From contig SVFV01000026.1 of NCBI GenBank assembly GCA_015056655.1, positions 1-48,945 on the forward strand: a stretch of 48,945 nucleotides of DNA, read 5' to 3'. The translations under genes were made by a program, and so were the position numbers. This stretch comes from Butyrivibrio sp. (GTDB taxonomy: Bacteria > Bacillota > Clostridia > Lachnospirales > Lachnospiraceae). Of this stretch, positions 41,117 to 48,945 are shown in pieces (position 1 is the stretch's first letter; each line of letters starts with the position of its first letter). The notes below the pieces were generated by a model. It was given only the letters and a program-made list of their open reading frames with translations, was not told where the DNA came from and did no database searches.

Positions 41117-42928
41117 TCATTCTCTTACTAGCTCATCCAGCGTCAGAATCTCAAATCCTTCAGCTTTTCCCTTAAGTTTTATGCTATCTCCAAGGGATGT
41201 AACCTTCGCCCTGTCACCAAGAATATCTGCAACCGCCCTTGAAATAAGGATTTTGCCGCCAGGTGCATTAGCTTCTAGTCTTGCAGAGGTGTTAACTGTA
41301 TCTCCAATTGCTGTGTAGTCCATTCTAAGAGGCGCTCCGATATTTCCAACAACCGCAGGTCCCCAGTTCACGCCTATTCCAAAGGAAACTGTTCTTCCAA
41401 ATCTCTTTAAAAGCTCTTCTCCAAGTGCCTTTGAACCCTCTACCATGTCCATTGCTGCGCAGCAGGCAAGGTAAACAGGGTCTTCCTGAGGAAGTGGTGC
41501 ATTCCAGAATGCCATGGTACAGTCGCCTACGAACTTATCCAGAGTTCCATGATTCTTCATGATGCACTCTGTTGTAAGTGTCAGATACGAATTGATGATT
41601 TCAACTACTGTCGGAGGATCAAGCGCCTCACTCATAGTGGTAAAGCCTCTGATATCTACGAAAAGTACCGCTATATCATAGGTTTTGCCGCCAAGCTCAA
41701 GAGCCGATGTTCCCTGTTCAAGAAGCTGATTCATGATGGCAGGGTCAACGTAATGCCCAAAGGTATTAGTAACCCTATGCTTTTCTCTCTGGGACCTGAT
41801 ATAGTTTATCGCTACTGAAGCCACAAACAGGATGGATACAAAAAGTGGTATCCAGAGTACATGAAGAACTACTCCGCCATTTTTATAAAGTAAGTAAGCA
41901 AGGCAAATCCATAGTCCAACACATATCACTTCGTACACTACAGCAGGCAGAACCTTTCTGTCATAGAAGAACATCAAGGATAAAAAGCAGACTATAAACA
42001 GGATGATAAGCTGAAGTGTTTTTCCTGCTTCTCTGGGATAAAAGCCTCTCCTGAAGGCATCCACAAGGTTGGCCTGAATTTCTACACCATAGGTTGATGT
42101 CGCATGATCAAGTGCTGTCCTGTATTCGTCCTGAAGTCCAGCCGCGTAGGGGCCTATCAAAACTATTTTCCCTGAGAAAAATGATGGGTCGATTGTTCCG
42201 TAGTACAAATCTGAAACTGATACAAAGTCATAGTAGCCGCCACTCTTTGCTGTGTATGGAATATAGAAAAATCCTTCTGTGGTCTTGGGCTCGGGATTTG
42301 GCTCAATGCCTTTTTGCTCGCAGTATTTCTCATAGATAGTTCTGGAGAAAGATTTAATCTTTTCACCATCAGGAAGTTCATAACTTAAAAGAGCATGTCT
42401 TATTACTCCGTCGCTGTCAGCCATAGTATTGATGTGTCCAGTTGCTGTATTTTCTCTAAGTGCATCGAAAGGCTCATCATAAGCAAGAACGCTTCTATCA
42501 TCAAGATAAAAGGAATCTCCCTCTTCTACTATTTCACTTCCAAAGGTCGCTGCCGAAGCTGTAACTACATTTCCACCATTTGCACACACAGCCGCAAGAT
42601 ACTCATCATTAGCAGGGTCTGCACTCTCCCCGACATAGAGAATATCGAGGGCAATTACTTCCGGCGGAACCTCTGTGCTGTTAAGGTAAGCAACAGAATC
42701 TGCAATTACGCTTCTTGGCCAGGGAAGTGGCCCAATCTCATCAAGGGCCCTCTGGTCCATTCCAACTACCACTATTTCGCCATCCGTCGATCTCTCAGAC
42801 TGGTAAAGTGCATCGGAAACTACACCGTCAGCTCTGTCAAGAATTCCTGATACCGAAATAATGCAAAAGATAAACGCTACGACAATTGCTATAACCGTTT
42901 TTATAGCTATATCCTTTTTCTTGCTCAT
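41117..42928 (-). CDS. CHASE2-domain adenylate cyclase (class III)
   Basis: 603 residues. An N-terminal membrane helix (about 8-28), a CHASE2 extracytoplasmic sensor (about 35-290, including PPEVIALDILY), three membrane helices (about 300-385), and a class III cyclase domain (about 415-598). Motifs: metal-binding Asp in FVDIRGFT, purine-binding Lys in LDKFVGD, and the DYTAIGDTVN segment with Thr at the second purine site, plus ARLE. The Lys/Thr pair is the class IIIb adenylate pattern. It should make cAMP in response to an external signal. First of the linked signalling genes; AGGGGA precedes the ATG. Confidence 0.92.
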   Translation of the reverse strand: MSKKKDIAIKTVIAIVVAFIFCIISVSGILDRADGVVSDALYQSERSTDGEIVVVGMDQRALDEIGPLPWPRSVIADSVAYLNSTEVPPEVIALDILYVGESADPANDEYLAAVCANGGNVVTASAATFGSEIVEEGDSFYLDDRSVLAYDEPFDALRENTATGHINTMADSDGVIRHALLSYELPDGEKIKSFSRTIYEKYCEQKGIEPNPEPKTTEGFFYIPYTAKSGGYYDFVSVSDLYYGTIDPSFFSGKIVLIGPYAAGLQDEYRTALDHATSTYGVEIQANLVDAFRRGFYPREAGKTLQLIILFIVCFLSLMFFYDRKVLPAVVYEVICVGLWICLAYLLYKNGGVVLHVLWIPLFVSILFVASVAINYIRSQREKHRVTNTFGHYVDPAIMNQLLEQGTSALELGGKTYDIAVLFVDIRGFTTMSEALDPPTVVEIINSYLTLTTECIMKNHGTLDKFVGDCTMAFWNAPLPQEDPVYLACCAAMDMVEGSKALGEELLKRFGRTVSFGIGVNWGPAVVGNIGAPLRMDYTAIGDTVNTSARLEANAPGGKILISRAVADILGDRAKVTSLGDSIKLKGKAEGFEILTLDELVRE

Positions 42929-42959
42929 ATTTTTCCCCTCATATGTAGCCTGTAAAAGA

Positions 42960-42998
42960 AATAAAAATCGGAGACAGACATAGTATCTGCTCCGATTT
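42960..42998 (-). terminator. Rho-independent terminator after NHL lipoprotein gene
   Basis: On minus, AAATCGGAG pairs with CTCCGATTT (9 bp) with further AGA/TCT pairing, followed by TTTTATTTCTTTT. It lies eight bases past the NHL gene stop. Confidence 0.8.
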
Positions 42999-43006
42999 CA
43001 TCATAG

Positions 43007-44104
43007 TTATTCTAAAGATACTGAATAAATTTTTCCTGCGTAGTTATCACATATATACATAGTGTGATCCTCAATTAGTAATCCGACAGGCGAAACAGGA
43101 AATGTATCAATCTCGTCATCGTAGGCCTGTAGTATTGTTTCTACCTTGTCCTGACTGATTTTTCTTATTGCTCCATTAAGTGTATCTGCTACATAAAGTG
43201 CACCATCGTTGCCAATTGCAAGTCCCTGGGGTGATGAGAATGTTGCTTCTTCTACGCTTCCATCCTCAAAGCCAGCATCACCTGTTCCGGCAATTACCTT
43301 CTTTGATGCATTTCCTGATAAAAGATTGCCGTCTGTAGCAGTTATCATGCTGATTCTATTTGAGCCTGTCTCTGCTACATAAAGTGTTCCGCTCTTATAA
43401 ACGAGAGCTGTAGGATTTCCAAGGTTCTTAAATACTACTGATGCTACGCCCTCAGGAGTAATTCCATAAATCTTATCATCAAGAGTATCACAGATATAGA
43501 GATTACCCTTCTCATCAACGGTGATACCTGTGGGGCGTTTGTAGGTGAGCATTGCGCCAGTTCCATCAAGTGATCCGTTTATAGTTTCAACTGTTCCATC
43601 CTTGATAAGTCTCACTGCCCCATTAGCTGCATCTGATACTGCAACGCCTCCGATGAAAGGAGTAAGTCCCCAGGGTTCAGCAAACATCGCCTTTTCACAT
43701 ACGTCGTCGCTGTAACCTCCGGAAGGAACTTCAAAGATATCTTCTACAGTATCTGCGCCTGCAAGCACTGTAGTCTCACCATCCTTAAGTGTGAGAATCT
43801 TTTTGCTGAAGTTGTCTGCTACAACATAGGAGCCATCATCTAACTTGATTATGGCATTTGGATAGAGAGTTTCTGGAAGCCCCGGAAGTGCCTCTTCTTC
43901 ACTGACAGTTGCTGTCTCTGATTCTGGAGCACTGCCTTCTACTTCCTCTGCTGGCTCTTGAACCACAGTTTCTGTGGTAGCTTCCTCTACAGGTTCTGCT
44001 TTTTCCGGCTCTCCCTGGGCGTTCTTTCCACCGCAGGCTGATAGCAATACAGCCATTGTCGCAATACCTATAGCTATTTGATAATTTAGATTTTTGTATT
44101 TCAT
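43007..44104 (-). CDS. NHL-repeat lipoprotein
   Basis: 365 residues. Lipoprotein signal with lipobox LLSAC, Cys near residue 24, then an acidic Glu/Thr/Val-rich linker to about 75. The rest is a beta-propeller of NHL-type blades: repeated units such as GLTPFIGGVAVSDAANGAVR, PTGITVDEKGNLYICDTLDD and PQGLAIGNDGALYVADTLNG, plus the closing VGLLIEDHTMYICDNYAG. NHL propellers bind proteins or ligands. It follows the FecR/repeat gene by 27 bases on the same strand, so both probably act outside the membrane near the CHASE2 sensor. Confidence 0.88.
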   Translation of the reverse strand: MKYKNLNYQIAIGIATMAVLLSACGGKNAQGEPEKAEPVEEATTETVVQEPAEEVEGSAPESETATVSEEEALPGLPETLYPNAIIKLDDGSYVVADNFSKKILTLKDGETTVLAGADTVEDIFEVPSGGYSDDVCEKAMFAEPWGLTPFIGGVAVSDAANGAVRLIKDGTVETINGSLDGTGAMLTYKRPTGITVDEKGNLYICDTLDDKIYGITPEGVASVVFKNLGNPTALVYKSGTLYVAETGSNRISMITATDGNLLSGNASKKVIAGTGDAGFEDGSVEEATFSSPQGLAIGNDGALYVADTLNGAIRKISQDKVETILQAYDDEIDTFPVSPVGLLIEDHTMYICDNYAGKIYSVSLE

Positions 44105-44131
44105 CTTAGTTTCCCCATAAATTATGTATTA

Positions 44132-46708
44132 TTAATACCCCGTAGGAATTACTAGAACTTTACTACTCGGCATTACAAATGTATAAGTAGTGTCATCTAT
44201 CTTGGTAGCATCCATTTCTCCTGACATACCTGAATCACCCTGACCTGAATCTGAAAAATCACCTTCTTTAAAGTATTTGACTTTTATACCAGAAGGATTT
44301 GCTGCCATTTCTGGGTCTATTGTTACTGTTATAGTAGTTCCTGCCTTTGCCGTATATTGTGAAAATACAAGTATCTCACCAGTATCATCTTCAATGCCGA
44401 ATTCACGAACATATTCTGCGCTTATCACTACATCATTTGCTGGCATTGTAAACGAACTATCCAGGTTAGTCGTATCCTGTTTTAGCGTATTAAATACATA
44501 TCCAGCAACTTCTCTTTCTCCTTGCCTTCCCTCTAATTCCACGCAGCCTTCGGTATTTATTACTATCGCATCACCTTCATAAAGATTTGTTTCTGAATTT
44601 CCTTCTGTTCCATTGTAGGTAAAGCTCAACGGAATATTTTCATCCACAAAGTTCAATTTACTATAAGGACCTTCCGCTGCAGCATAAGGCTGATCAAAGG
44701 TAATGTGATAAGCAGTAAGTGCAGTAATTGTAAGCACAACCTCTGTATCCTGTTCAGGCATTACAAATGATTTCTCTGTTTCTCCAAGTGCTGTTCCGTT
44801 TACTGTAACTGTAGCACTATATCCTCTGCTTACCTGATACTCAACAGCTACAGTTGATCCTACTTCAGCAGTTGTAGGCTTATCACAGGTAAACTCGCCG
44901 CCTTCTCCATTTACAGTCCAGGTAATATTCTTAACTATCTTTTTGAAGTTTGCTGTTACAGTAACGTTATCTGCCGGCATAGTAAAGCTGTAAACAGATT
45001 TTTCCGTTTCAGTTGTCAAAGATATAGCTGAATTATCGCTCTTTGCTGCAGATATACTATCAAGTTCATAGTACTGATTTGGTGTTACATTAAGAGTTAC
45101 CTTTGTTCCTTCAGTAGCTGAAGAATTATCAGCTGATACTGTTCCGCCTTCTCCTGCATTTACTGTTACTGTATATTTTGTTTTTTCTATTGCCTTAAAG
45201 CTTGCTGTTACAGTAACGTCACTTGCTGGCATTTCAAAGGTATATTTATTATCCCCGTCCTTATCCAGGTTTACATTTTTATCATTCGCTTTTGTAGCAG
45301 ATATACTATCAAGCTCATAGTTTTCAGATGGATTAACAGTAAGTGTAATCTTTTTACCTTTTACTGCCTTAGTTGGCTTTGCAGTTACGCTTCCACCATC
45401 TCCACTATTAATTTTTACTTTGTATTCAACCTCTGTAAAGGATGCAGTAACTGTAACGGAACTTGTTCCCATCGTAAAGGAATATTTTTTATCCTTCTCT
45501 TCTTCAGTCAATTCAACAGGCTGTTCGTTTCCATCCTTTGCAGATATACTCTTAAGCTCGAATCCACTCTTTGGCGATACTGTAAGAGTAACTTTCTGTC
45601 CTTGTTCAGCTTCAGCTGGACTTGCCTTTATTGTTCCATCATCTCCGCTGTTTATTATTACCTTGTATTTTGTAGGTCCACCATTATTGTTGTTATCTGT
45701 ATTCTCATTATTATTGGTATCACCACCTGTATCATTTGTGGGATTTACAGTTGGATTCTGGTTCTCTTCCTTATTATCAGGTGCTGGTGGTGTCGGAGGA
45801 GGTGTAGTTGTCCTTCTTGTAGGATTAGTCTGCTTTCTTGCCTGATTATTATTTCCAGCCCATACTATATTCTTCTGTTCTGACTGTGTCTGAGCATCTT
45901 TTAACTGTTTAAAAGTACTTAATTTCTTACTAAGAGCTTCTCTTTCTTCATCTATCTTTTTCTGGGCCTGTTCTTTAGTAACTCCTCTTAGATCCATTCC
46001 GCCCTGATTAAAAAGATTTTCCGCATATTGAGGATTTTCTGCGGCTACCATCAAAATAAATCCGGGAACTTCTTCAAGTGTCAAAGTTTCTGACTTAACA
46101 TTGGTTAAATCATCTCCTGCAACAACTTTTTCTCCACTTTTTATTGTAAAGTCGAAGAACTTTTTAGCCTTACGACTCCAAAACCTTAGATTACCTGTGC
46201 CTTCAAGACATCCAAATGTACAACTACCCTCTACCACTTCCTGGGCATAAATATGAGTTCCACGAATACCCATTACCATTGAGGATGTTCTGACATTAAC
46301 TCTTGCATTGTTTTCCACAGGAGCATTTACATCCAGCAAAAGTCCTCCTTTTTTAAGGAGAACCTCCATCTTTTTTCCGGATTCTCTTATTTCAGCATCA
46401 CTTATAGAATCGAGCTTTACAGCCTTCTCATCATCAAGATTAAAGAATGCATAGCTCTTTTCCTGAGTTTTGATGCGATTTCCTGTAAACAGACGCATGT
46501 TTTCTGTAGCGACTAGTTCTTTTCCAACACTGTCTTCTACAGTAACATCACCATCTATTTTTGCCATTCGGATTTGGGATGCTGCATCTGACTTGGTTTC
46601 CTCCGCAGCCGCAGACTTTGGAGCATAGGATGTAAATATCCCAGCAGTCAGACATAATGACACAGCTATGCTAATTAGTTTGCTGCGATGGTAAAAAAGA
46701 TTTTTCAT
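44132..46708 (-). CDS. Secreted FecR-domain protein with InlB B-type repeats
   Basis: 858 residues. Signal peptide (about 8-34). The FecR-like domain (about 55-160) includes GNRIKTQEKSYAFFNLDDEK and VRTSSMVMGIRGTH. A Thr/Pro/Asn-rich linker follows (about 300-345). Four clear B-type repeats of about 80 residues, each ending VTVTASF or VTVTANF, are at about 345-650, followed by two divergent copies. No sortase motif is seen at the end (VLVIPTGY). The start ATG (46706-46708) has GGGGGA upstream; an ATG five codons earlier is also present. FecR plus CHASE2 cyclases are known to co-occur; a sensor/scaffold role is inference. Confidence 0.85.
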   Translation of the reverse strand: MKNLFYHRSKLISIAVSLCLTAGIFTSYAPKSAAAEETKSDAASQIRMAKIDGDVTVEDSVGKELVATENMRLFTGNRIKTQEKSYAFFNLDDEKAVKLDSISDAEIRESGKKMEVLLKKGGLLLDVNAPVENNARVNVRTSSMVMGIRGTHIYAQEVVEGSCTFGCLEGTGNLRFWSRKAKKFFDFTIKSGEKVVAGDDLTNVKSETLTLEEVPGFILMVAAENPQYAENLFNQGGMDLRGVTKEQAQKKIDEEREALSKKLSTFKQLKDAQTQSEQKNIVWAGNNNQARKQTNPTRRTTTPPPTPPAPDNKEENQNPTVNPTNDTGGDTNNNENTDNNNNGGPTKYKVIINSGDDGTIKASPAEAEQGQKVTLTVSPKSGFELKSISAKDGNEQPVELTEEEKDKKYSFTMGTSSVTVTASFTEVEYKVKINSGDGGSVTAKPTKAVKGKKITLTVNPSENYELDSISATKANDKNVNLDKDGDNKYTFEMPASDVTVTASFKAIEKTKYTVTVNAGEGGTVSADNSSATEGTKVTLNVTPNQYYELDSISAAKSDNSAISLTTETEKSVYSFTMPADNVTVTANFKKIVKNITWTVNGEGGEFTCDKPTTAEVGSTVAVEYQVSRGYSATVTVNGTALGETEKSFVMPEQDTEVVLTITALTAYHITFDQPYAAAEGPYSKLNFVDENIPLSFTYNGTEGNSETNLYEGDAIVINTEGCVELEGRQGEREVAGYVFNTLKQDTTNLDSSFTMPANDVVISAEYVREFGIEDDTGEILVFSQYTAKAGTTITVTIDPEMAANPSGIKVKYFKEGDFSDSGQGDSGMSGEMDATKIDDTTYTFVMPSSKVLVIPTGY

Positions 46709-46757
46709 GAAAAATTCCCCCATAAAACTGGATAATTTGTTCTTTTAATTGCAGATT

Positions 46758-47594
46758 CTAGATCAAATCTACAATCTCTCCTTTTCTTGCATAGGTCATG
46801 TTAACCATTGCAAGAGCTTTTTCCATTCCATTGATTGTCTCATCTGTGTATCTTGGATCGTGATGGATGAGAAGCATCTTCTTCGATCCCGTTTTCTCCA
46901 TGAAGATTTTCGCATGGGCGGCGGTTGAATGACCAAAGCCATGTCTTTTTTCAAAATCCTCATCCTTGTACTGAGCATCAAATAAAACCAGGTCAGAATC
47001 CTTCGCAAATTCTATAAGCTCTGGGCTTATGGAATCTCCCTGCTCATAATCCGTCAGGTAAAGAATTGTTTTTCCTTTGTAGGAAATCCTGTAGGCTAAA
47101 TTTCCACCAGGGTGACACACATGCATTCCATCAATTGTTATCTTGCCTTCTTCCTTTGTGTCTGCTTCAAAAATAAGTGGAAAGCTTATCTCCTCAAAGT
47201 TTAAATCTGCAGGATAATCTGTTGGCTTCTGTGGCCAGTATGGCTCTGAAAATACATTTTCAATCTGATCATGTAAATTCAGATTATTCTTGGTCTCGCC
47301 ATATATCGTAATTTTCTTTCCTTTTTCCGAAAGGAGCGGGAAAAAAGGAAGTCCCATGATGTGGTCTAAATGAGGATGCGATAAGAGTATTACTGCTTCC
47401 TTTGCTTTTTCATCTTCGGTTTTGTCCGGCGGAGCATTTACTATTCCTGTGCCTGCGTCGAGGAAAATGGTTTTTCCTCCAACTTCAACCATATAGCAGG
47501 AAGTGGCTTCTCCAAACTCGTCGAATTCCTGCCCACTTACTGGAATTGATCCCCTTGCCCCAAGCACTGTCAGTCTGAAAGTGTCTTTTTCCAA
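46758..47594 (-). CDS. Metallo-beta-lactamase-fold hydrolase
   Basis: 278 residues. MBL metal motif HPHLDHIMG (about 74-82), preceded by IFLDAGTGI; later ligands include His in HVCHPGG (about 165), Asp in LYLTDYEQG (about 183) and His in LLIHHDPR (about 252). The HxHLDHIxG form also matches the first half of the class II cyclic-nucleotide phosphodiesterase signature, and a neighbouring gene makes cAMP; phosphodiesterase activity is therefore possible but unproven. The start is TTG (47592-47594) with GAGGTG upstream. Confidence 0.85.
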   Translation of the reverse strand: MEKDTFRLTVLGARGSIPVSGQEFDEFGEATSCYMVEVGGKTIFLDAGTGIVNAPPDKTEDEKAKEAVILLSHPHLDHIMGLPFFPLLSEKGKKITIYGETKNNLNLHDQIENVFSEPYWPQKPTDYPADLNFEEISFPLIFEADTKEEGKITIDGMHVCHPGGNLAYRISYKGKTILYLTDYEQGDSISPELIEFAKDSDLVLFDAQYKDEDFEKRHGFGHSTAAHAKIFMEKTGSKKMLLIHHDPRYTDETINGMEKALAMVNMTYARKGEIVDLI

Positions 47595-47651
47595 CTTGTC
47601 ACCTCGAATTTAAACGTAACTATTAGTTCGTCTATTTTTTTAGGAAAAATC

Positions 47652-48728
47652 TTATGATTCAACCTTTTCGTAACCCTCGATTGTCTCCTTAATAACCTGG
47701 TTACGTCCTGTCTCTTTTGCTATGTAAAGTCTTGTGTCTGCTATCTTTATGTTCTCCTCAACTGTTATGTCAGGAGTCATTTCAGCACAGCCAAAGCTCA
47801 TTGTTATCTTTATATCTGTTCCTTCAAAGGTGCATACAGATGCCTGTATCTTTTGTCTGATACGCTCAGCTACTTCTGCACTCTGATCAAGGTTTGCTTT
47901 TGCAAGGAAAAGAATGAATTCCTCACCGCCCCATCTATAAACTGTATCTGATTCTCTGACAGAATCTCTGAGTATCTTAGCAACATGCTCAAGTACTGCA
48001 TCACCGGCGTTGTGACCATAGGTATCATTAACTCTCTTGAAGTGATCAATGTCACACATGATTATTGATACAGCAACCTTCTCTTCCTCTGGTTTCTGCA
48101 TAAGCTTCAAGTACTTGGAAGTATAATCGCTGTGAAGTCCCATACGGTTTCTAAGCTTTGTAAGCTTATCTGTCTGGGAATCACTAAGGAACGTATCTGC
48201 CTCAAGAGTTATGCCGCAAACAACAGCAGCAACTGAAAGTCTTCTGACATCGCGCTCTAAAACAAAGCCCTCATCAGTCAATTTGTTGATTGCCTGATAA
48301 GCACCTATCATTTCACCTTTACAATTAAAACAAGGGATTACTAAAATTGATTTCGTTACATATCCGGTTGACTTGTCCACAGAAGAATTGAAATCTGGAC
48401 AATTATAAGGATCGTTTGTTACAACCGGTCTTTTTTCTCTGATGGCACGACCTACCAGACCAGTATTCTCATCAATTATGATCTGGTCCTCTCCGACAGC
48501 CGCATTGGTGATAAGCTTGTGATTTATCTTATCCCATTTCCAGAAACTGCATCTGTCAGCCTCAACAAGAGTCCTGCCAAGGTCAGCAAAAAGATGGAAA
48601 AGTCCAAAGTGATCATTCCATCCACCCTCTGATTCAGCAGTGCTCATCTTGGTATAGAGCTCCTGCATTATATCAAGAGTTTTATCAAAAAGTTCGCTTT
48701 TGTTTGTCTCTGTCTGCACACTACTCAT
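47652..48728 (-). CDS. GAF-GGDEF diguanylate cyclase
   Basis: 358 residues. A GAF-type domain spans about 35-180. The GGDEF domain (about 185-355) has the metal Asp at 228 (CDIDHF), an intact GGEEF at 267-271, and an inhibitory I-site RESD at 258-261. It should make c-di-GMP with product feedback. No membrane helix, so cytoplasmic. c-di-GMP often controls motility and pili, both present in this window; that link is inference. AGGGGAA precedes the ATG, in a sequence nearly identical to that of the CHASE2 cyclase gene. Confidence 0.94.
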   Translation of the reverse strand: MSSVQTETNKSELFDKTLDIMQELYTKMSTAESEGGWNDHFGLFHLFADLGRTLVEADRCSFWKWDKINHKLITNAAVGEDQIIIDENTGLVGRAIREKRPVVTNDPYNCPDFNSSVDKSTGYVTKSILVIPCFNCKGEMIGAYQAINKLTDEGFVLERDVRRLSVAAVVCGITLEADTFLSDSQTDKLTKLRNRMGLHSDYTSKYLKLMQKPEEEKVAVSIIMCDIDHFKRVNDTYGHNAGDAVLEHVAKILRDSVRESDTVYRWGGEEFILFLAKANLDQSAEVAERIRQKIQASVCTFEGTDIKITMSFGCAEMTPDITVEENIKIADTRLYIAKETGRNQVIKETIEGYEKVES

Positions 48729-48785
48729 ATCTTTCCCCTCATATAGTAGAATCAGCTTACACTAATGACGCAAAACTTCATTTTC

Positions 48786-48791
48786 ATTATA
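48786..48791 (-). promoter_or_regulatory. -10 element for GAF-GGDEF gene
   Basis: Minus strand GGCTATAATG contains an exact TATAAT 58 bases before the gene. No good -35 lies at 16-18 bases. It abuts a divergent plus-strand promoter starting at 48798. Confidence 0.4.
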
Positions 48792-48797
48792 GCCCAA

Positions 48798-48826
48798 TTG
48801 TCGCAAAAATGCGCACTTTTTACAAT
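48798..48826 (+). promoter_or_regulatory. Divergent plus-strand promoter
   Basis: -35 TTGTCG (48798-48803), 17-base spacer, -10 TACAAT (48821-48826). Start near 48833. No plus-strand gene is visible before the window ends. Confidence 0.5.
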
Positions 48827-48832
48827 ACTTTT

Positions 48833-48920
48833 ATAGAGAAAGGGGGAAATTACTTAATTTTCAGGTTCTCGGAAGTTTGACACCCAAAATCCTCAGAAGC
48901 CAGTGATGGCTTTATTTTTT
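48833..48920 (+). ncRNA. Candidate short RNA or leader ending in a terminator
   Basis: From the divergent promoter to the hairpin AAGCCA-GTGA-TGGCTT (48897-48912) with TATTTTTT after it, about 88 bases. No start codon with a ribosome site is found in between. It could be a small RNA or the attenuated leader of a gene beyond the right edge. No known riboswitch consensus was recognised. Confidence 0.35.
48897..48920 (+). terminator. Plus-strand rho-independent terminator
   Basis: 6-bp stem AAGCCA/TGGCTT with loop GTGA, then TATTTTTT on the plus strand; the minus strand has no T-run at the equivalent place. Confidence 0.6.
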
Positions 48921-48945
48921 GCGCAAATTTGAATGTTGTGTATTG

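Overview
The window reads as a low-to-moderate GC chromosome segment of a motile, anaerobic Firmicute of the Lachnospiraceae, most like Butyrivibrio/Pseudobutyrivibrio. The grounds are oxygen-sensitive enzymes (two-subunit Fe-S fumarase, glycyl-radical NrdD with its activase NrdG), strong GGAGG-type ribosome binding sites with frequent TTG/GTG starts, sigma-A and sigma-28 type promoters, a clostripain-family peptidase and a Gram-positive Tad pilus locus. The assignment is inference; there is no rRNA or other phylogenetic marker in the window. Nearly all genes lie on the minus strand; only a small unknown gene (33669-34118) and a D,D-carboxypeptidase (36134-37540) are on plus.

Layout: (1) 1-3929: tRNA-Ser(GCT) with its own consensus promoter, fumarase subunits, rhomboid protease overlapping a HIT protein, and a flavodoxin/SCP2 fusion. 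(2) 4030-13756: an eleven-gene Tad/Flp pilus operon (prepilin peptidase, TadZ, TadA, TadB, TadC, Flp pilin, DUF5702-like, TadE-like with zinc-type modules, second prepilin peptidase, second TadE-like, FHA protein), preceded by a promoter and a highly structured, non-coding-looking leader (about 13811-13960). (3) 14166-26792: FliS-like chaperone, flagellin and a 1044-residue uncharacterised protein; glgB with a histone-like tail; a 1122-residue TPR/acidic/AAA-like protein; and a coiled-coil protein behind an exact sigma-28 promoter. Between the last two is a 578-base gene-free stretch holding repeated ACACGC/GCGTGT inverted pairs. (4) 26951-41037: housekeeping genes (tatD, rsmA, nrdG, nrdD with probable NrdR boxes, murI, trxA, trmB, a PBP5-type carboxypeptidase, an exonuclease) and an anchored clostripain-like peptidase. 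(5) 41117-48728: a signalling/envelope cluster of a CHASE2 adenylate cyclase (class III, Lys/Thr type), NHL-repeat lipoprotein, secreted FecR/B-repeat protein, metallo-beta-lactamase-fold hydrolase and GAF-GGDEF diguanylate cyclase, ending next to a divergent promoter and a possible small RNA or leader.

Common theme: surface structures (Tad pilus, flagellum, secreted repeat protein) and nucleotide second messengers (cAMP, c-di-GMP) occur together with core metabolism. The most unusual items are the CHASE2/FecR/NHL/MBL/GGDEF cluster, the structured Tad leader, the ACACGC palindrome field in the 3' region of a sigma-28-driven gene, and the degenerate-P-loop TPR protein. All calls come from reading the sequence; no searches or folding calculations were run.
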